From an uncultured Porphyromonadaceae bacterium (GTDB taxonomy: Bacteria; Bacteroidota; Bacteroidia; Bacteroidales; Muribaculaceae), in assembly GCA_905198125.1 (NCBI GenBank), contig CAJKBH010000015.1, forward strand, positions 1 through 64,000: a stretch of 64,000 nt of DNA, given 5' to 3'. Below, in pieces: positions 32,730-40,580 of this stretch (within the stretch, counting starts at the first letter, position 1; every line of letters begins with the position of its first letter). The notes below the pieces were generated by a model that saw nothing but the letters and a program-made list of their open reading frames with translations, had not been told where the DNA came from and did no database searches. A program made the translations under genes and the position numbers.

Positions 32730-33286
32730 TGTTCAGGCTCGCCTACGCTGATAAGTTCCACAGTGAAGATCAGGTCGGCGTCCGGTCCGATCATGGGGGG
32801 AGCGCCGGCAGAACCGTAAGCCAGTGCGGATGGGATGTAGAACACGGCCTTGCCGCCGGCCTTCATCAGCTGCAGTCCCTCGGTCCATCCGGGGATGACG
32901 CGGTTCAGCGGGAAGGATGCGGGCTCGCCGCGGCTCACGCTGCTGTCGAACACCTGGCCGTTAAGCAGCTCGCCGGTGTAGTGTACGGTGACGGTGTCGT
33001 CGGCCGAAGGACGGTCGCCCGTGCCCTCTTTGAGCACCATATACTTGAGACCCGTCGGGGTCTCGGCGTAAGTGGTGTCGGTAGGAGTCTCCGATTTCTT
33101 GGCCGGGTCGGTGAAGATTCTGGCCAGTTCGCTGGGCGCGTTCAGGGAGTCGGCGGCCTCGGCCACCGTCTCGGTGGCCATGCTGTCGGAATCGGCAGCG
33201 GCGGCGGTCTTGTTGCCGTTGCACGACACCATCGTCATGCCGGCCGTAAGTACAAGCGCCGATGCCAGATACTTGATCGTTTTCAT
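32726..33286 (-). CDS. FKBP-type peptidyl-prolyl isomerase lipoprotein
   Basis: The 186-residue protein has a lipoprotein signal with lipobox MVSC (Cys22), an Ala/Glu-rich linker (25-75) and one FKBP domain (about 80-180). Active-site features include VTVHYTGELLNGQVFDSS, NRVIPGWTEGLQLM and a C-terminal LIFTVELISV. It should assist folding of exported proteins. It is a close paralogue of the next gene upstream (33289-33879) in its FKBP domain, indicating a tandem duplication in which this copy gained a lipoprotein signal. Confidence 0.93.
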   Translation of the reverse strand: MKTIKYLASALVLTAGMTMVSCNGNKTAAAADSDSMATETVAEAADSLNAPSELARIFTDPAKKSETPTDTTYAETPTGLKYMVLKEGTGDRPSADDTVTVHYTGELLNGQVFDSSVSRGEPASFPLNRVIPGWTEGLQLMKAGGKAVFYIPSALAYGSAGAPPMIGPDADLIFTVELISVGEPEQ

Positions 33287-33288
33287 AT

Positions 33289-33879
33289 TTACTTCTTGTT
33301 GACTTTGATTAGTTCCACGTCAAATATAAGGGTGGAGTGGGGCGGGATTGCTCCGGGCACACCCTGGGGTCCGTAGGCCAGGTCGCTGGGGATGAAGAAG
33401 GTGTACTTGGCGCCTTCCTTCATGAGCTGCACGCCTTCGGTCCATCCGGGGATGACGCGGTTCAGGGGGAATGTGGCCGGCTCGCCACGGTTGACGCTGC
33501 TGTCGAACACCTGACCGTTCAGAAGCTTGCCCGTGTAGTGTACGGTCACCTCGTCCTCGGCCGTAGGCTGTGCGCCGGTGCCTTCTTTCTCAACCACATA
33601 CTGCAGACCGCTGGCCGTGGTCTTCACGTTCTCCTTCTTGCCGTTCTCGGCCAGGAACTGCTCGCCCTCGGCGCGCGCTACCTTCTCGGCCTTGTCCTGA
33701 AGCTCCTGCAGATAGTCGTTGATCAGCTTCTGAGCCTCCTCGACCGGAATAGCAGGCTCCGTGCCGTCGAACGCGTTCATCACTCCATTTCTGAATGTGT
33801 CGGCGTCAAGGTTGCTGACGCCCATGCCTTTAAGCTGGCGGCCCATTGCCAGGCCCCATGCGTAACTTAATTTGTCCAT
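33289..33879 (-). CDS. FKBP-type peptidyl-prolyl isomerase with dimerisation domain
   Basis: The 196-residue protein has an N-terminal helical dimerisation domain (DKLSYAWGLAMGRQLKGM, residues 2-19, to about 90) and a C-terminal FKBP domain (about 95-195, with FDSSVNRGEPATFPLNRVIP and PHSTLIFDVELIKV). There is no signal peptide, so it is probably cytoplasmic, like FKBP22. It is the first gene of the operon that runs to ksgA. The gap to the next gene is only 2 bp. Confidence 0.93.
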   Translation of the reverse strand: MDKLSYAWGLAMGRQLKGMGVSNLDADTFRNGVMNAFDGTEPAIPVEEAQKLINDYLQELQDKAEKVARAEGEQFLAENGKKENVKTTASGLQYVVEKEGTGAQPTAEDEVTVHYTGKLLNGQVFDSSVNRGEPATFPLNRVIPGWTEGVQLMKEGAKYTFFIPSDLAYGPQGVPGAIPPHSTLIFDVELIKVNKK

Positions 33880-33996
33880 ATTGTCTTTCTATCGTCTGCG
33901 GAGGCAAGCCTCCGGAATTGGGTTTATATTATAAGATTAAACAACGCGAAAGCCCGAATTGTTGCGGAAACGGTGTATTCCCGCCTCGGGCGCGGG

Positions 33997-34890
33997 TCAT
34001 TTGGTGGCGGTGATGTGGAAGCAGCCTCCCTTGCGCTCGTACTTGACCAGGCATCGCTTGTTGTCGCGCATGTCGAGCAACACTTCGCCCAGCAGGTTCT
34101 TCAGGTCCTCGTCGGCTGTGACCTTGGACCGGTCCAGGTTGTGGAACCGCGTGAAACTGATGTCGAACGTGGTGCCGAACTGATGGGTGGACGAGTCCAC
34201 GGCGTTGCGGTTGACGCGTCGCAGGCGTTTGACGGTGTGCGGAGTGCGCAGCAGGCTGGTCACGATCACGCGGTACTTGCCGCCGCCGCGGCGGGCCAGC
34301 GAGTCGATGAAGTTCCGGCCGATGTCGCTCAGCACCTTCTCGGCCTCAGGCACCAGATAAGGGAACGAGTGCTTCAGCTCGTCGACGGTGTAATACTGAT
34401 TGCTCCTCACCTCCACGATGGGCCGGGTGGTGAAGTAAGCCTGTCCCAAGCTGCGTATGGGGCGGATGCCGAGGCGTTCGGCGGCGGCGTACTGATATTT
34501 ATTTGAGTCGTTGAACACCTCCATCAGCGATCCGATATTGCGCACCCGTATGCGGCCGTGGTTGGGCGCGTCCTTGCCGGTCTCTATGGGCGCGGATGCG
34601 GGGGCAGCCACCGGTTGCGGGGCTTCCGCCTTGGCGGTGTCAGGCATCGGCTCCGGGGTAGGTTCCGGCTCGGCCTCGGGTATCTGCGCCGGCGCCGGCG
34701 ACTCAATGTCGTCTATTACCGATTCGCCGTCTATAACTATATAGTTGCCGGGGTCTTCGGCCGTTGCCTTGGCGAAAGGATTGCCTCGCTTGCATCCGAA
34801 TGCCAGAAGCAGTGCAAGCAGCATGGCGCTGATGGATACCAGCTTAATTCCGTCGTATTTATGTATGTCGGTTGGTTCGTTGCGGTTCAT
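33997..34890 (-). CDS. DUF5715 / peptidase M15-like protein
   Basis: The 297-residue protein has an N-terminal membrane/lipoprotein signal (about 15-33, ending AFGC), a Pro/Glu/Ala-rich linker (55-105) and a C-terminal domain (about 115-297) that resembles DUF5715 and the D,D-peptidase M15 fold: SSTHQFGTTFD matches the S-x-H-x-x-G-x-x-x-D zinc pattern, and a late GGCFHI could supply the third ligand. This suggests peptidoglycan binding or cleavage in the periplasm, but activity is unproven. The ATG at 34890 is chosen over an upstream TTG. The -7 box lies only 7 bp upstream. Confidence 0.75.
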   Translation of the reverse strand: MNRNEPTDIHKYDGIKLVSISAMLLALLLAFGCKRGNPFAKATAEDPGNYIVIDGESVIDDIESPAPAQIPEAEPEPTPEPMPDTAKAEAPQPVAAPASAPIETGKDAPNHGRIRVRNIGSLMEVFNDSNKYQYAAAERLGIRPIRSLGQAYFTTRPIVEVRSNQYYTVDELKHSFPYLVPEAEKVLSDIGRNFIDSLARRGGGKYRVIVTSLLRTPHTVKRLRRVNRNAVDSSTHQFGTTFDISFTRFHNLDRSKVTADEDLKNLLGEVLLDMRDNKRCLVKYERKGGCFHITATK

Positions 34891-34896
34891 TGTATG

Positions 34897-34904
34897 CAAA
34901 ATTA
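34897..34904 (-). promoter_or_regulatory. -7 box of the DUF5715 gene
   Basis: Minus-strand TAATTTTG ends 6 bp before the ATG at 34890, implying a near-leaderless transcript. Confidence 0.5.
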
Positions 34905-34916
34905 ACAAAAAATCCT

Positions 34917-34924
34917 TAAATTTG
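34917..34924 (+). promoter_or_regulatory. -7 box of the HAD-aroB operon
   Basis: TAAATTTG ends 4 bp before the ATG at 34929, implying a leaderless transcript. It is divergent from the box at 34897-34904. Confidence 0.5.
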
Positions 34925-34928
34925 CGTT

Positions 34929-35612
34929 ATGAAACAGTTTAAAGGTGCATTAATTGATATGGACGGGGTGCTTTACGACTCCATGCGGGGCCATGCCGCG
35001 TCCTGGAAGAAGATGTGCGACGAGATAGGTCTTGACACCGACCGCGACGAATTTTACATGTACGAGGGGATGACGGGCAAGGCCACCATCAACCTGCTGA
35101 TGAAGCGCGAGCGCGGTCACGGGGTCAGCGATGAGGAGGCTTCGCGGCTGTATGCGATAAAGACGGCCAATTTCCGGGCCCTTGGTCCCGCTCCGGTAAT
35201 GCCCGGAGCCCGGAGGATGATTGCGGCGTTGGGCGCGTTGGGCATGACGCGCGTGCTGGTCACCGGTTCGGGGCAGGCCAGCCTGCTGGACAAACTTGAG
35301 CATGATTACCCCGGCGTGTTCGTGGACGGGCGACGCGTCACGGCATTAGACGTGAAGCATGGCAAGCCCGATCCGGAGCCGTATCTGAAGGGGGCGTCGC
35401 TCGTTGGCGCCGATCCCGCCGACTGCATGGTGGTGGAGAACGCTCCGTTGGGCGTGCGGGCCGGCAAAGCGGCCGGATGCTTCGTCTGCGCCGTCATGAC
35501 CGGTCCCATTCCGCGCGAGGAGTTCGTGAAGGAGGGCGCCGACCTGATTTTCAATTCGATGGAGGAGTTTGCCGATTACCTGGAGGGTATTTTAGAAAAT
35601 AAGCGACAATGA
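34929..35612 (+). CDS. HAD-family hydrolase (beta-phosphoglucomutase-like)
   Basis: The 227-residue phosphatase/phosphomutase has motif I DMDGVLYDSM (nucleophile Asp and acid Asp), a helical cap domain (about 15-85), motif II VTGSG, the motif III lysine in KHGKPDPEPYL and motif IV ENAPLGVRA. Substrate cannot be assigned; candidates are sugar phosphates or nucleotide phosphates. Its stop overlaps the aroB start as ATGA, so the two are translated together. Confidence 0.9.
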   Translation: MKQFKGALIDMDGVLYDSMRGHAASWKKMCDEIGLDTDRDEFYMYEGMTGKATINLLMKRERGHGVSDEEASRLYAIKTANFRALGPAPVMPGARRMIAALGALGMTRVLVTGSGQASLLDKLEHDYPGVFVDGRRVTALDVKHGKPDPEPYLKGASLVGADPADCMVVENAPLGVRAGKAAGCFVCAVMTGPIPREEFVKEGADLIFNSMEEFADYLEGILENKRQ

Positions 35613-36613
35613 AATGGCGTGAGGAACTTGCGGCCGGGATAGAGCGGCTGCGGCCCGACAGGGTGTTTGTGCTGACCGATTCCAATGTCAGCCCGCTGTT
35701 CCGTTGGGACGGCACGGTAATCGTGGTGCCTGCGGGCGAGGAGAGCAAGAGCCTTGACACATTGGCCGGAGTGTGGGAGGATCTGAGTTCGTTGGGGGCC
35801 ACGCGCCGTTCGCTGATGGTGAACATCGGCGGCGGCGTGGTGTCGGACTTGGGTGGTTTCGCCGCCGCCACATTCAAGCGCGGCATCCGGTTCGTGAACG
35901 TGCCCACCACACTGTTGGCCATGTCTGACGCCGCCATCGGAGGCAAGACGGGAATAGACTTCGGAGGACTGAAGAACGAGGTTGGAGCGTTCCGTATGCC
36001 TGAGCGCGTCATAGTGGATGCCTCGTGGCTCGCTACGCTGCCGCAGGCGCAGATGCGCGAGGGACTGGCCGAGGTGGTCAAGAGCGCGCTGCTCGGCTCG
36101 GCGGCGGTGTATGGCGAATTGCTGAATCTGCCGGAGGTCCTGACGCCTCGGAACGTGGGTCAGGCTGCGGAATGGTCGGCGCGTTTCAAGGAGGAAGTAG
36201 TGGCCCGCGATCCGCACGAGAAGGGATTGCGAAGGATATTGAATTTAGGTCACACGGCCGGCCATGCCTTCGAGTCGTTGGCAGCGCGAGTCGGAAAGCC
36301 GATAGGACACGGCACGGCCGTAGCGCACGGTCTCCTGGTCGCGCTGAAACTCAGCGAACGGCTGACGGGCCTTTCTGCCGGCATTGCCAATGAATATGAA
36401 CAGAAAATCCTGAAGCGTTTCTACCCCGCGTTGCCGGCAGAATGCCATGACGTGCGGGAGCTGATCGGCATCATGGCCCACGACAAAAAAAATCCCGCCG
36501 CCGGCGAGATTTCCTTTGTCCTGTTGCACGCCGTCGGCGAGCCCGTCGAGGCGGTGCTCGTAGCCCGGGCACTCATAGCCGAAGCTCTTAAACTGTCTGT
36601 CCTTCGTAGGTAA
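35609..36613 (+). CDS. aroB: 3-dehydroquinate synthase
   Basis: The 334-residue NAD- and metal-dependent enzyme converts DAHP to 3-dehydroquinate in the shikimate pathway. Conserved segments are GEESKSL, NIGGGVVSDLGGFAAATFKRG, PTTLLAMSDAAIGGKTGID, the metal-binding NLGHTAGHAFE and GHGTAVAHG. Length is at the short end of the family. It is translationally coupled to the upstream HAD gene; no other aro gene is adjacent. Its last 26 bp overlap the antisense HicB-like remnant. Confidence 0.96.
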   Translation: MKWREELAAGIERLRPDRVFVLTDSNVSPLFRWDGTVIVVPAGEESKSLDTLAGVWEDLSSLGATRRSLMVNIGGGVVSDLGGFAAATFKRGIRFVNVPTTLLAMSDAAIGGKTGIDFGGLKNEVGAFRMPERVIVDASWLATLPQAQMREGLAEVVKSALLGSAAVYGELLNLPEVLTPRNVGQAAEWSARFKEEVVARDPHEKGLRRILNLGHTAGHAFESLAARVGKPIGHGTAVAHGLLVALKLSERLTGLSAGIANEYEQKILKRFYPALPAECHDVRELIGIMAHDKKNPAAGEISFVLLHAVGEPVEAVLVARALIAEALKLSVLRR

Positions 36614-36717
36614 TCATGGTATCGTGTGGCAATGCCAGCACTTTGCCATAAAGACGATTGTTGTTATCGCTTACTTCGATATTTCCTATATAGCCTCTGT
36701 AATCATTGTGTTTATAT
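36588..36717 (-). pseudogene. HicB-like antitoxin remnant
   Basis: On the minus strand a short frame without a start codon reads DYRGYIGNIEVSDNNN, then LYGKVLAL and ITYEG before a TAA at 36588-36590. This matches the N-terminal pattern of HicB antitoxins (YxGYxGxxE...YGKV...YEG). The expected C-terminal half is missing where the frame runs into aroB, and a stop codon lies just upstream, so this is a truncated relic. It is AT-rich like the neighbouring PIN toxin-antitoxin pair. Confidence 0.5.
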
Positions 36718-36721
36718 CAAC

Positions 36722-37129
36722 TCAGAAATAAGCGGCATTATATTCTGCCGCAGACATTACCGGTATTTCAGAGAAAGAAAAATCTTTTTGGTTCCGAGTA
36801 ATGATGCAGTCACATTTTGAATCCACAGCCGCTCGATATTGAAGGGAATCTTCAAAATCAGATGCCATCATGGCAATAGCTTCGTTAAGCTGCATTACAT
36901 TATTCGGGACGATTATAAATAGTCTTATAATTTTTGAAAGCAAACCATTCAATTCATTCCGAGGGATTTTCCTGGCCACATAAGCAAAATTAGCTACTGA
37001 TAAAAAGCTAATGTAGAATTTATATCCACGTTCCTTGCCAATGGAGAGAAAATCCACACAAGCAGGTTTATACTCATCCCTCAAAAGATAATCAATTATG
37101 AAGTTGGTATCCAGAAAGATTCTTTTCAT
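36722..37129 (-). CDS. PIN-domain toxin (VapC-like)
   Basis: The 135-residue PIN-fold ribonuclease shows Asp7 in FLDTNFIIDYL, the second-motif Asn in SVANFAYVARK, Asp91/Asp94 in SDFEDSLQY and Asp116 in TRNQKDF. The pattern (Asn instead of Glu in motif 2) fits the PIN_3 group common in Bacteroidetes. Such toxins cleave tRNA or other RNA. The start overlaps the antitoxin stop by 4 bp, the usual arrangement for a toxin-antitoxin pair. Confidence 0.88.
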   Translation of the reverse strand: MKRIFLDTNFIIDYLLRDEYKPACVDFLSIGKERGYKFYISFLSVANFAYVARKIPRNELNGLLSKIIRLFIIVPNNVMQLNEAIAMMASDFEDSLQYRAAVDSKCDCIITRNQKDFSFSEIPVMSAAEYNAAYF

Positions 37130-37356
37130 TTTGACATTATATATTGTGTACGTTCATCTTCCGTGTCAATAATCGAAGAATCGACTTTATTGCTCAATTC
37201 TTTCATTTCTCGTATCCATTGATCTGCCTCATCTGAAGTTGTATGAGAGCTGTCGCGATGAATTTTTGCCTTCATCACGCCCTTCATATTCTCAATGGCA
37301 CGCCTAAGCAGATTGCTGTCTGCTCCATTTTCAAGAGTCACTACTATCTGTGTCAT
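37126..37356 (-). CDS. Antitoxin of the PIN-domain pair
   Basis: The 76-residue protein starts MTQIVVTLENGADSNLLRRA and has a charged helical C-terminus suited to wrapping a PIN toxin. Its N-terminus resembles small ferredoxin-like antitoxin proteins often found before PIN genes in Bacteroidales. It is translated just ahead of the toxin with a 4-bp overlap. A full promoter lies upstream and probably responds to the TA complex, as is typical, though no operator was identified. Confidence 0.8.
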   Translation of the reverse strand: MTQIVVTLENGADSNLLRRAIENMKGVMKAKIHRDSSHTTSDEADQWIREMKELSNKVDSSIIDTEDERTQYIMSK

Positions 37357-37385
37357 AATCTATATTTTATCTGTGAAAAGTTCTA

Positions 37386-37416
37386 CAAAGATAACAACTT
37401 CGCGCGGATTTGCAAA
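37386..37416 (-). promoter_or_regulatory. Promoter of the toxin-antitoxin operon
   Basis: Minus-strand TTTG (37413-37416), a 19-bp spacer and TATCTTTG (37386-37393). Transcription is expected about 26 nt before the antitoxin ATG. Confidence 0.75.
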
Positions 37417-37665
37417 ATAATAGGATGAAACGATGGTCCAAGGCAGGAAGAGCCTTTCTAAAATGGGCTTTTTGTCCGTGTCTATGCTCCCGCTCGAGGA
37501 TCGGGCGCTACTATTCTTTGCATTGGCATTTTGTCGGTGTCTGTGCGCGGCTGGGACAGCCTGCGCTACTAAGACGCCGGGAGTCGGTCGTGGTGACGGA
37601 CTCCCGGCGGGTTAACGGGGTAGTGGGAACGGGCCGGTTGAGGGCGCGTCGGATGTCGGTGCGGG
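37417..37665. other. Gene-free spacer with a strong hairpin
   Basis: A perfect 11-bp stem CGCCGGGAGTC / GACTCCCGGCG (37575-37609, 13-nt loop) lies about 57 bp beyond the end of the vor/kor operon and may end that transcript, although no T tract follows. The open frame crossing this stretch has no recognisable protein sequence. Confidence 0.45.
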
Positions 37666-38208
37666 TCAGGCCTGAAGCAGGGACTTGCCCTTCTCGATGG
37701 CCTGCTCGTTGAGGGGTATCAGCTTGTGGTGACGCTCGGGCAGCGATTTCTTCAGACCCTTGATCACGTTCTCCATCGGCAGCTTATAGTCCATGGCGTT
37801 GAGCAGGGCACCCATCACCACCATGTTGTAGGCCTTGGAGTTGCCTATCTCGAGGGTGGCGGTCATCGCGTCGATGGGGTAGATGCTGATGTCGTCGCGC
37901 GTGGGATGGTTGTGGATGCCGTTGGTATCGTATATCAGCGTGCCGCCGGGCTTCACTTTAGGGGCGAACTTGTCGAGGCTCTGCTGGTTCAGCGCCACCA
38001 CGATGTCGTATTTGTCAAGCACGGGGCTTGAGATCTTCTTGTCGCTCAGTATGACGGTGACGTTGGCCGTACCGCCGCGCTGCTCCGGACCGTAGGAGGG
38101 CATCCAGGTCACTTCCTTGTCGTCCATCAGTCCCGAATAGGCCAGAATCTTGCCCATCGACAGCACTCCCTGGCCGCCAAATCCGGCTATGATTATTTCT
38201 TCCTTCAT
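37666..38208 (-). CDS. 2-oxoacid:ferredoxin oxidoreductase, gamma subunit
   Basis: The 180-residue gamma subunit of a four-part 2-oxoacid (2-oxoisovalerate or 2-oxoglutarate) ferredoxin oxidoreductase has the typical start IIIAGFGGQGVLSMGKILAYS and PSYGPEQRGGTANVTV. It binds part of the CoA/TPP site in the complex. It is the last gene of the operon (ferredoxin, alpha, beta, gamma), 19 bp after the beta-subunit gene. Substrate specificity (Vor versus Kor) is not certain from sequence. Confidence 0.93.
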   Translation of the reverse strand: MKEEIIIAGFGGQGVLSMGKILAYSGLMDDKEVTWMPSYGPEQRGGTANVTVILSDKKISSPVLDKYDIVVALNQQSLDKFAPKVKPGGTLIYDTNGIHNHPTRDDISIYPIDAMTATLEIGNSKAYNMVVMGALLNAMDYKLPMENVIKGLKKSLPERHHKLIPLNEQAIEKGKSLLQA

Positions 38209-38227
38209 GATTTATGCGGGTTAGGGG

Positions 38228-38989
38228 TTACACGTTTTTAAGGTCTCCCAGGGGGTACTTCTCGAACATATTCTGCGCCATCCATTCGTTGGCTTTTTCG
38301 GGCGACATCTTCCAGCCGGAGTTGCAGGTGGCCACAATCTCGACCACGCTGGTGCCGCGCTTGGCTATGGCGTTTTCGAAGGCTTTCTTGAGGGCGGCCT
38401 TGGCCTTGCGCACGTTGGCCGGAGTGTGTACGGACTGGCGCGTCACGTAGCATGTGCCGTCCAGTATGGCCATCAGGTTGGTGATCTCCAGCGGGTGGCC
38501 GTTCAGGTCCACGCGGCGTCCGTAGGGGGTGGTTGCGGTCTTCTGGCCTATCAGGGTGGTGGGGGCCATCTGTCCGCCGGTCATGCCGTAGATGGCGTTG
38601 TTGACGAATATCATTACGATGTTTTCGCCGCGGTTGGCGGCGTGGATGGACTCGGCGGTGCCGATGGCCGACATGTCGCCGTCGCCCTGATAGGTGAACA
38701 GCACGTTCTCGGGCCAGAGGCGCGAGGCGGCGGTGGCTACTGCCGGTGCGCGGCCGTGGGCGGCCTCGATCCAGTCGACGTCAAGATAGTTGTAGGCGAA
38801 CACGGCGCATCCCACGGGGGAGACGCCCACCACCTTCTCGGTGAGGCCCATCTCGGCGATCACTTCCGCCAGTATCTTGTGCACCACACCGTGGCTGCAG
38901 CCCGGGCAATAGTGCATGTGCACCTCTTCCAGAAGCTCAGGCTTGCTGTATACCTTGTTTTCTTCTTTGATTATATCAGTGATTTCCAT
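38228..38989 (-). CDS. 2-oxoacid:ferredoxin oxidoreductase, beta subunit (TPP-binding)
   Basis: The 253-residue beta subunit binds thiamine diphosphate: YCPGCSHGVVHK at the N-terminus and the TPP/Mg motif GDGDMSAIG followed by NNAIYGMTGGQMAPTT. It oxidatively decarboxylates 2-oxoacids to acyl-CoA, passing electrons to ferredoxin. No extra cluster-binding cysteines beyond those expected are seen. It lies between the alpha and gamma genes with short spacers (12 and 19 bp). Confidence 0.94.
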   Translation of the reverse strand: MEITDIIKEENKVYSKPELLEEVHMHYCPGCSHGVVHKILAEVIAEMGLTEKVVGVSPVGCAVFAYNYLDVDWIEAAHGRAPAVATAASRLWPENVLFTYQGDGDMSAIGTAESIHAANRGENIVMIFVNNAIYGMTGGQMAPTTLIGQKTATTPYGRRVDLNGHPLEITNLMAILDGTCYVTRQSVHTPANVRKAKAALKKAFENAIAKRGTSVVEIVATCNSGWKMSPEKANEWMAQNMFEKYPLGDLKNV

Positions 38990-39001
38990 AGAGGCACGAT
39001 G

Positions 39002-40087
39002 TTAACGGTTGATGATTTTTTCTTTGAGCGCGTTCACCACTTCCTCGGGGCTTGGGATGATTCCGCCGAGGCGGCCGAAGTGCTCGACGGGCAGGGAGTC
39101 GTGCACGGCGAGGCGCACATCCTCTATCATCTGGCCGGCGTTGAGCTCGACCACGAGAATTCCCTTCTTGCCCTGTGCGGCGCGGGCCACGGCCTCGGTG
39201 GGGAAGGGCCAGAGGGTGATGGGGCGTACGATGCCGACCTTGATGCCCTCTTCGGCCGCTATCTCGCGGGCCTTGTCGGATATGCGCGCTATGGAGCCGA
39301 AGGCGACGATCAGATAGTCGGCGCCTTCCACGTCTATCTCCTCCCAGCGGGTCTCGTTCTTCTCAATTGTGCGGTAACGCTCCTGCAGCTGGTGGTTGAT
39401 CACCTCCATCTTGGCGGGCTCCAGCTCCAGGCTGGTTATGACGTTGCGTTTGCGGCCGCCGAGTCTGCCGTTGGCTGCCCAGGGACACTGCTTGCGAATT
39501 TCTTCGTCGGTGCGGCGGGGACGCGGCTCGGGCAATACGACCTTCTCCATCATCTGGCCCACGATGCCGTCGGCCAGGATCATGCAGGGGTTGGTGTATT
39601 TGAACGCCAGGTCAAAGCCGAGTCCTACGAAGTCCACCATCTCCTGCACCGTGGATGGAGCCAGGACTATCAGGTGATAGTCGCCGTGTCCGCCGCCCTT
39701 GGTGGCCTGGAAATAGTCGGCCTGGCTGGGCTGGATTGTGCCGAGGCCGGGGCCTCCGCGCATCACGTTCAGTATCAGTGCCGGCAGCGAGGCCGCGGCG
39801 ATATAGGAAATACCCTCCTGTTTCAGGCTGACGCCCGGCGACGAGGAGCTGGTCATCACGGCCTTGCCTGTGGCGGCGCCGCCGTACACCATATTGATGG
39901 CTGCCACTTCCGATTCGGCCTGCAGGACCACCATGCCCGTGGTTTCCCACGGCATCAGCTCCTCCAGAGTCTCCAGCACCTCCGACTGCGGGGTGATGGG
40001 ATAGCCGAAATATCCGTCGCATCCGTAGCGTATAGCCGCATGGGCTATCGCTTCGTTGCCCTTCATGAGCCTTATCTCTTCTTTCAT
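39002..40087 (-). CDS. vorB: 2-oxoacid:ferredoxin oxidoreductase, alpha subunit (VorB/KorA-type)
   Basis: The 361-residue alpha subunit starts MKEEIRLMKGNEAIAHAAI and contains GYPITPQSEVLETL, QAESEVAAINMVYGGAATG and TSSSSPGVSLKQEG, all typical of this family. An in-frame extension to 40324 runs antisense-like through the ferredoxin gene and is rejected. It pairs with the beta subunit to form the TPP active site. Proteins of this exact layout are usually annotated as VorB in Bacteroidales, so branched-chain 2-oxoacids or 2-oxoglutarate are the likely substrates. Confidence 0.93.
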   Translation of the reverse strand: MKEEIRLMKGNEAIAHAAIRYGCDGYFGYPITPQSEVLETLEELMPWETTGMVVLQAESEVAAINMVYGGAATGKAVMTSSSSPGVSLKQEGISYIAAASLPALILNVMRGGPGLGTIQPSQADYFQATKGGGHGDYHLIVLAPSTVQEMVDFVGLGFDLAFKYTNPCMILADGIVGQMMEKVVLPEPRPRRTDEEIRKQCPWAANGRLGGRKRNVITSLELEPAKMEVINHQLQERYRTIEKNETRWEEIDVEGADYLIVAFGSIARISDKAREIAAEEGIKVGIVRPITLWPFPTEAVARAAQGKKGILVVELNAGQMIEDVRLAVHDSLPVEHFGRLGGIIPSPEEVVNALKEKIINR

Positions 40088-40131
40088 ATTCGTAGAGTGT
40101 TTTTCTGATTTAGCGGAATCAAGAGCCTGCC

Positions 40132-40365
40132 TTAGTCTTCCACTTTGACTCTGTAAACTTCGATGCATGCGTCGGGACATACCCAGGCGCACGAACAGCA
40201 GCCCGTGCATTTCTCGGGCTCCGCCATATAGGCGAAATGATACCCACGGTCGTTCACTTCGTTGGGCTGTAGGGCCAGCGTCTTGGTGGGACATGCCACC
40301 ACGCACAGGTTGCATCCTTTGCAACGCGCTGTGTTGACCGTAATTGCTCCTCTGATTTTTGCCAT
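40132..40365 (-). CDS. 2x4Fe-4S ferredoxin subunit of the 2-oxoacid oxidoreductase
   Basis: The 77-residue ferredoxin has two complete cluster motifs, CKGCNLCVVACP and CTGCCSCAWVCP. It accepts electrons from the alpha/beta/gamma core (delta subunit). It is the first gene of the operon. A -7 box TACCTTTG (40459-40466, minus) lies about 94 bp upstream, and the leader contains a 7-bp hairpin (GGGCGAC / GTCGCCC, 40421-40441). Confidence 0.93.
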   Translation of the reverse strand: MAKIRGAITVNTARCKGCNLCVVACPTKTLALQPNEVNDRGYHFAYMAEPEKCTGCCSCAWVCPDACIEVYRVKVED

Positions 40366-40458
40366 GATTCTAAGGTTAGAGTGTTTTGTGTGTCTTTATG
40401 GCACGCGTTAATCCGGTGCGGGGCGACTCCCTATGTCGCCCTTGCCGGGACTCACCTA

Positions 40459-40466
40459 CAAAGGTA
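40459..40466 (-). promoter_or_regulatory. Candidate -7 box of the vor/kor operon
   Basis: Minus-strand TACCTTTG matches TAnnTTTG; no strong -33 box. A leader of about 90 nt with a hairpin follows. Confidence 0.5.
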
Positions 40467-40516
40467 AAAAAGATTTCCGAGAAAACCGCATCTTTTAAAA
40501 TATTTTTTTGCACTTA

Positions 40517-40554
40517 TGCAAAAATCCCCTCCGAAACGCAATCGGAAGGGATTT
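40517..40554 (-). terminator. Terminator after the sirtuin gene
   Basis: A 13-position stem with one mismatch (AAATCCCCTCCGA 40522-40534, TCGGAAGGGATTT 40542-40554) is followed by Ts on the minus strand. Confidence 0.8.
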
Positions 40555-40555
40555 A

Positions 40556-40580
40556 TCTTAACTCTTTAAACTTTATCAAC
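40556..40580. repeat. AT-rich repeat, copy 3 (right-arm type)
   Basis: TCTTAACTCTTTAAACTTTA followed by TCAAC resembles the right arm of the repeats at 21631-21662 and 42458-42481. It abuts the sirtuin stop codon. Confidence 0.45.

Noticed and set aside
37410..37712. 100-codon open frame downstream of the vor/kor operon
   Set aside because: Low-complexity Arg-rich translation, crosses a strong hairpin and runs antisense into the gamma-subunit gene.
38426..40108. 560-codon open frame antisense to the vor/kor operon
   Set aside because: No family signature; it spans two clear genes of the opposite strand and arises from their GC-rich third codon positions.
40088..40324. N-terminal extension of the oxidoreductase alpha subunit
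   Set aside because: The extension reads through the ferredoxin gene in another frame and has no conserved sequence; the family start is at 40087.
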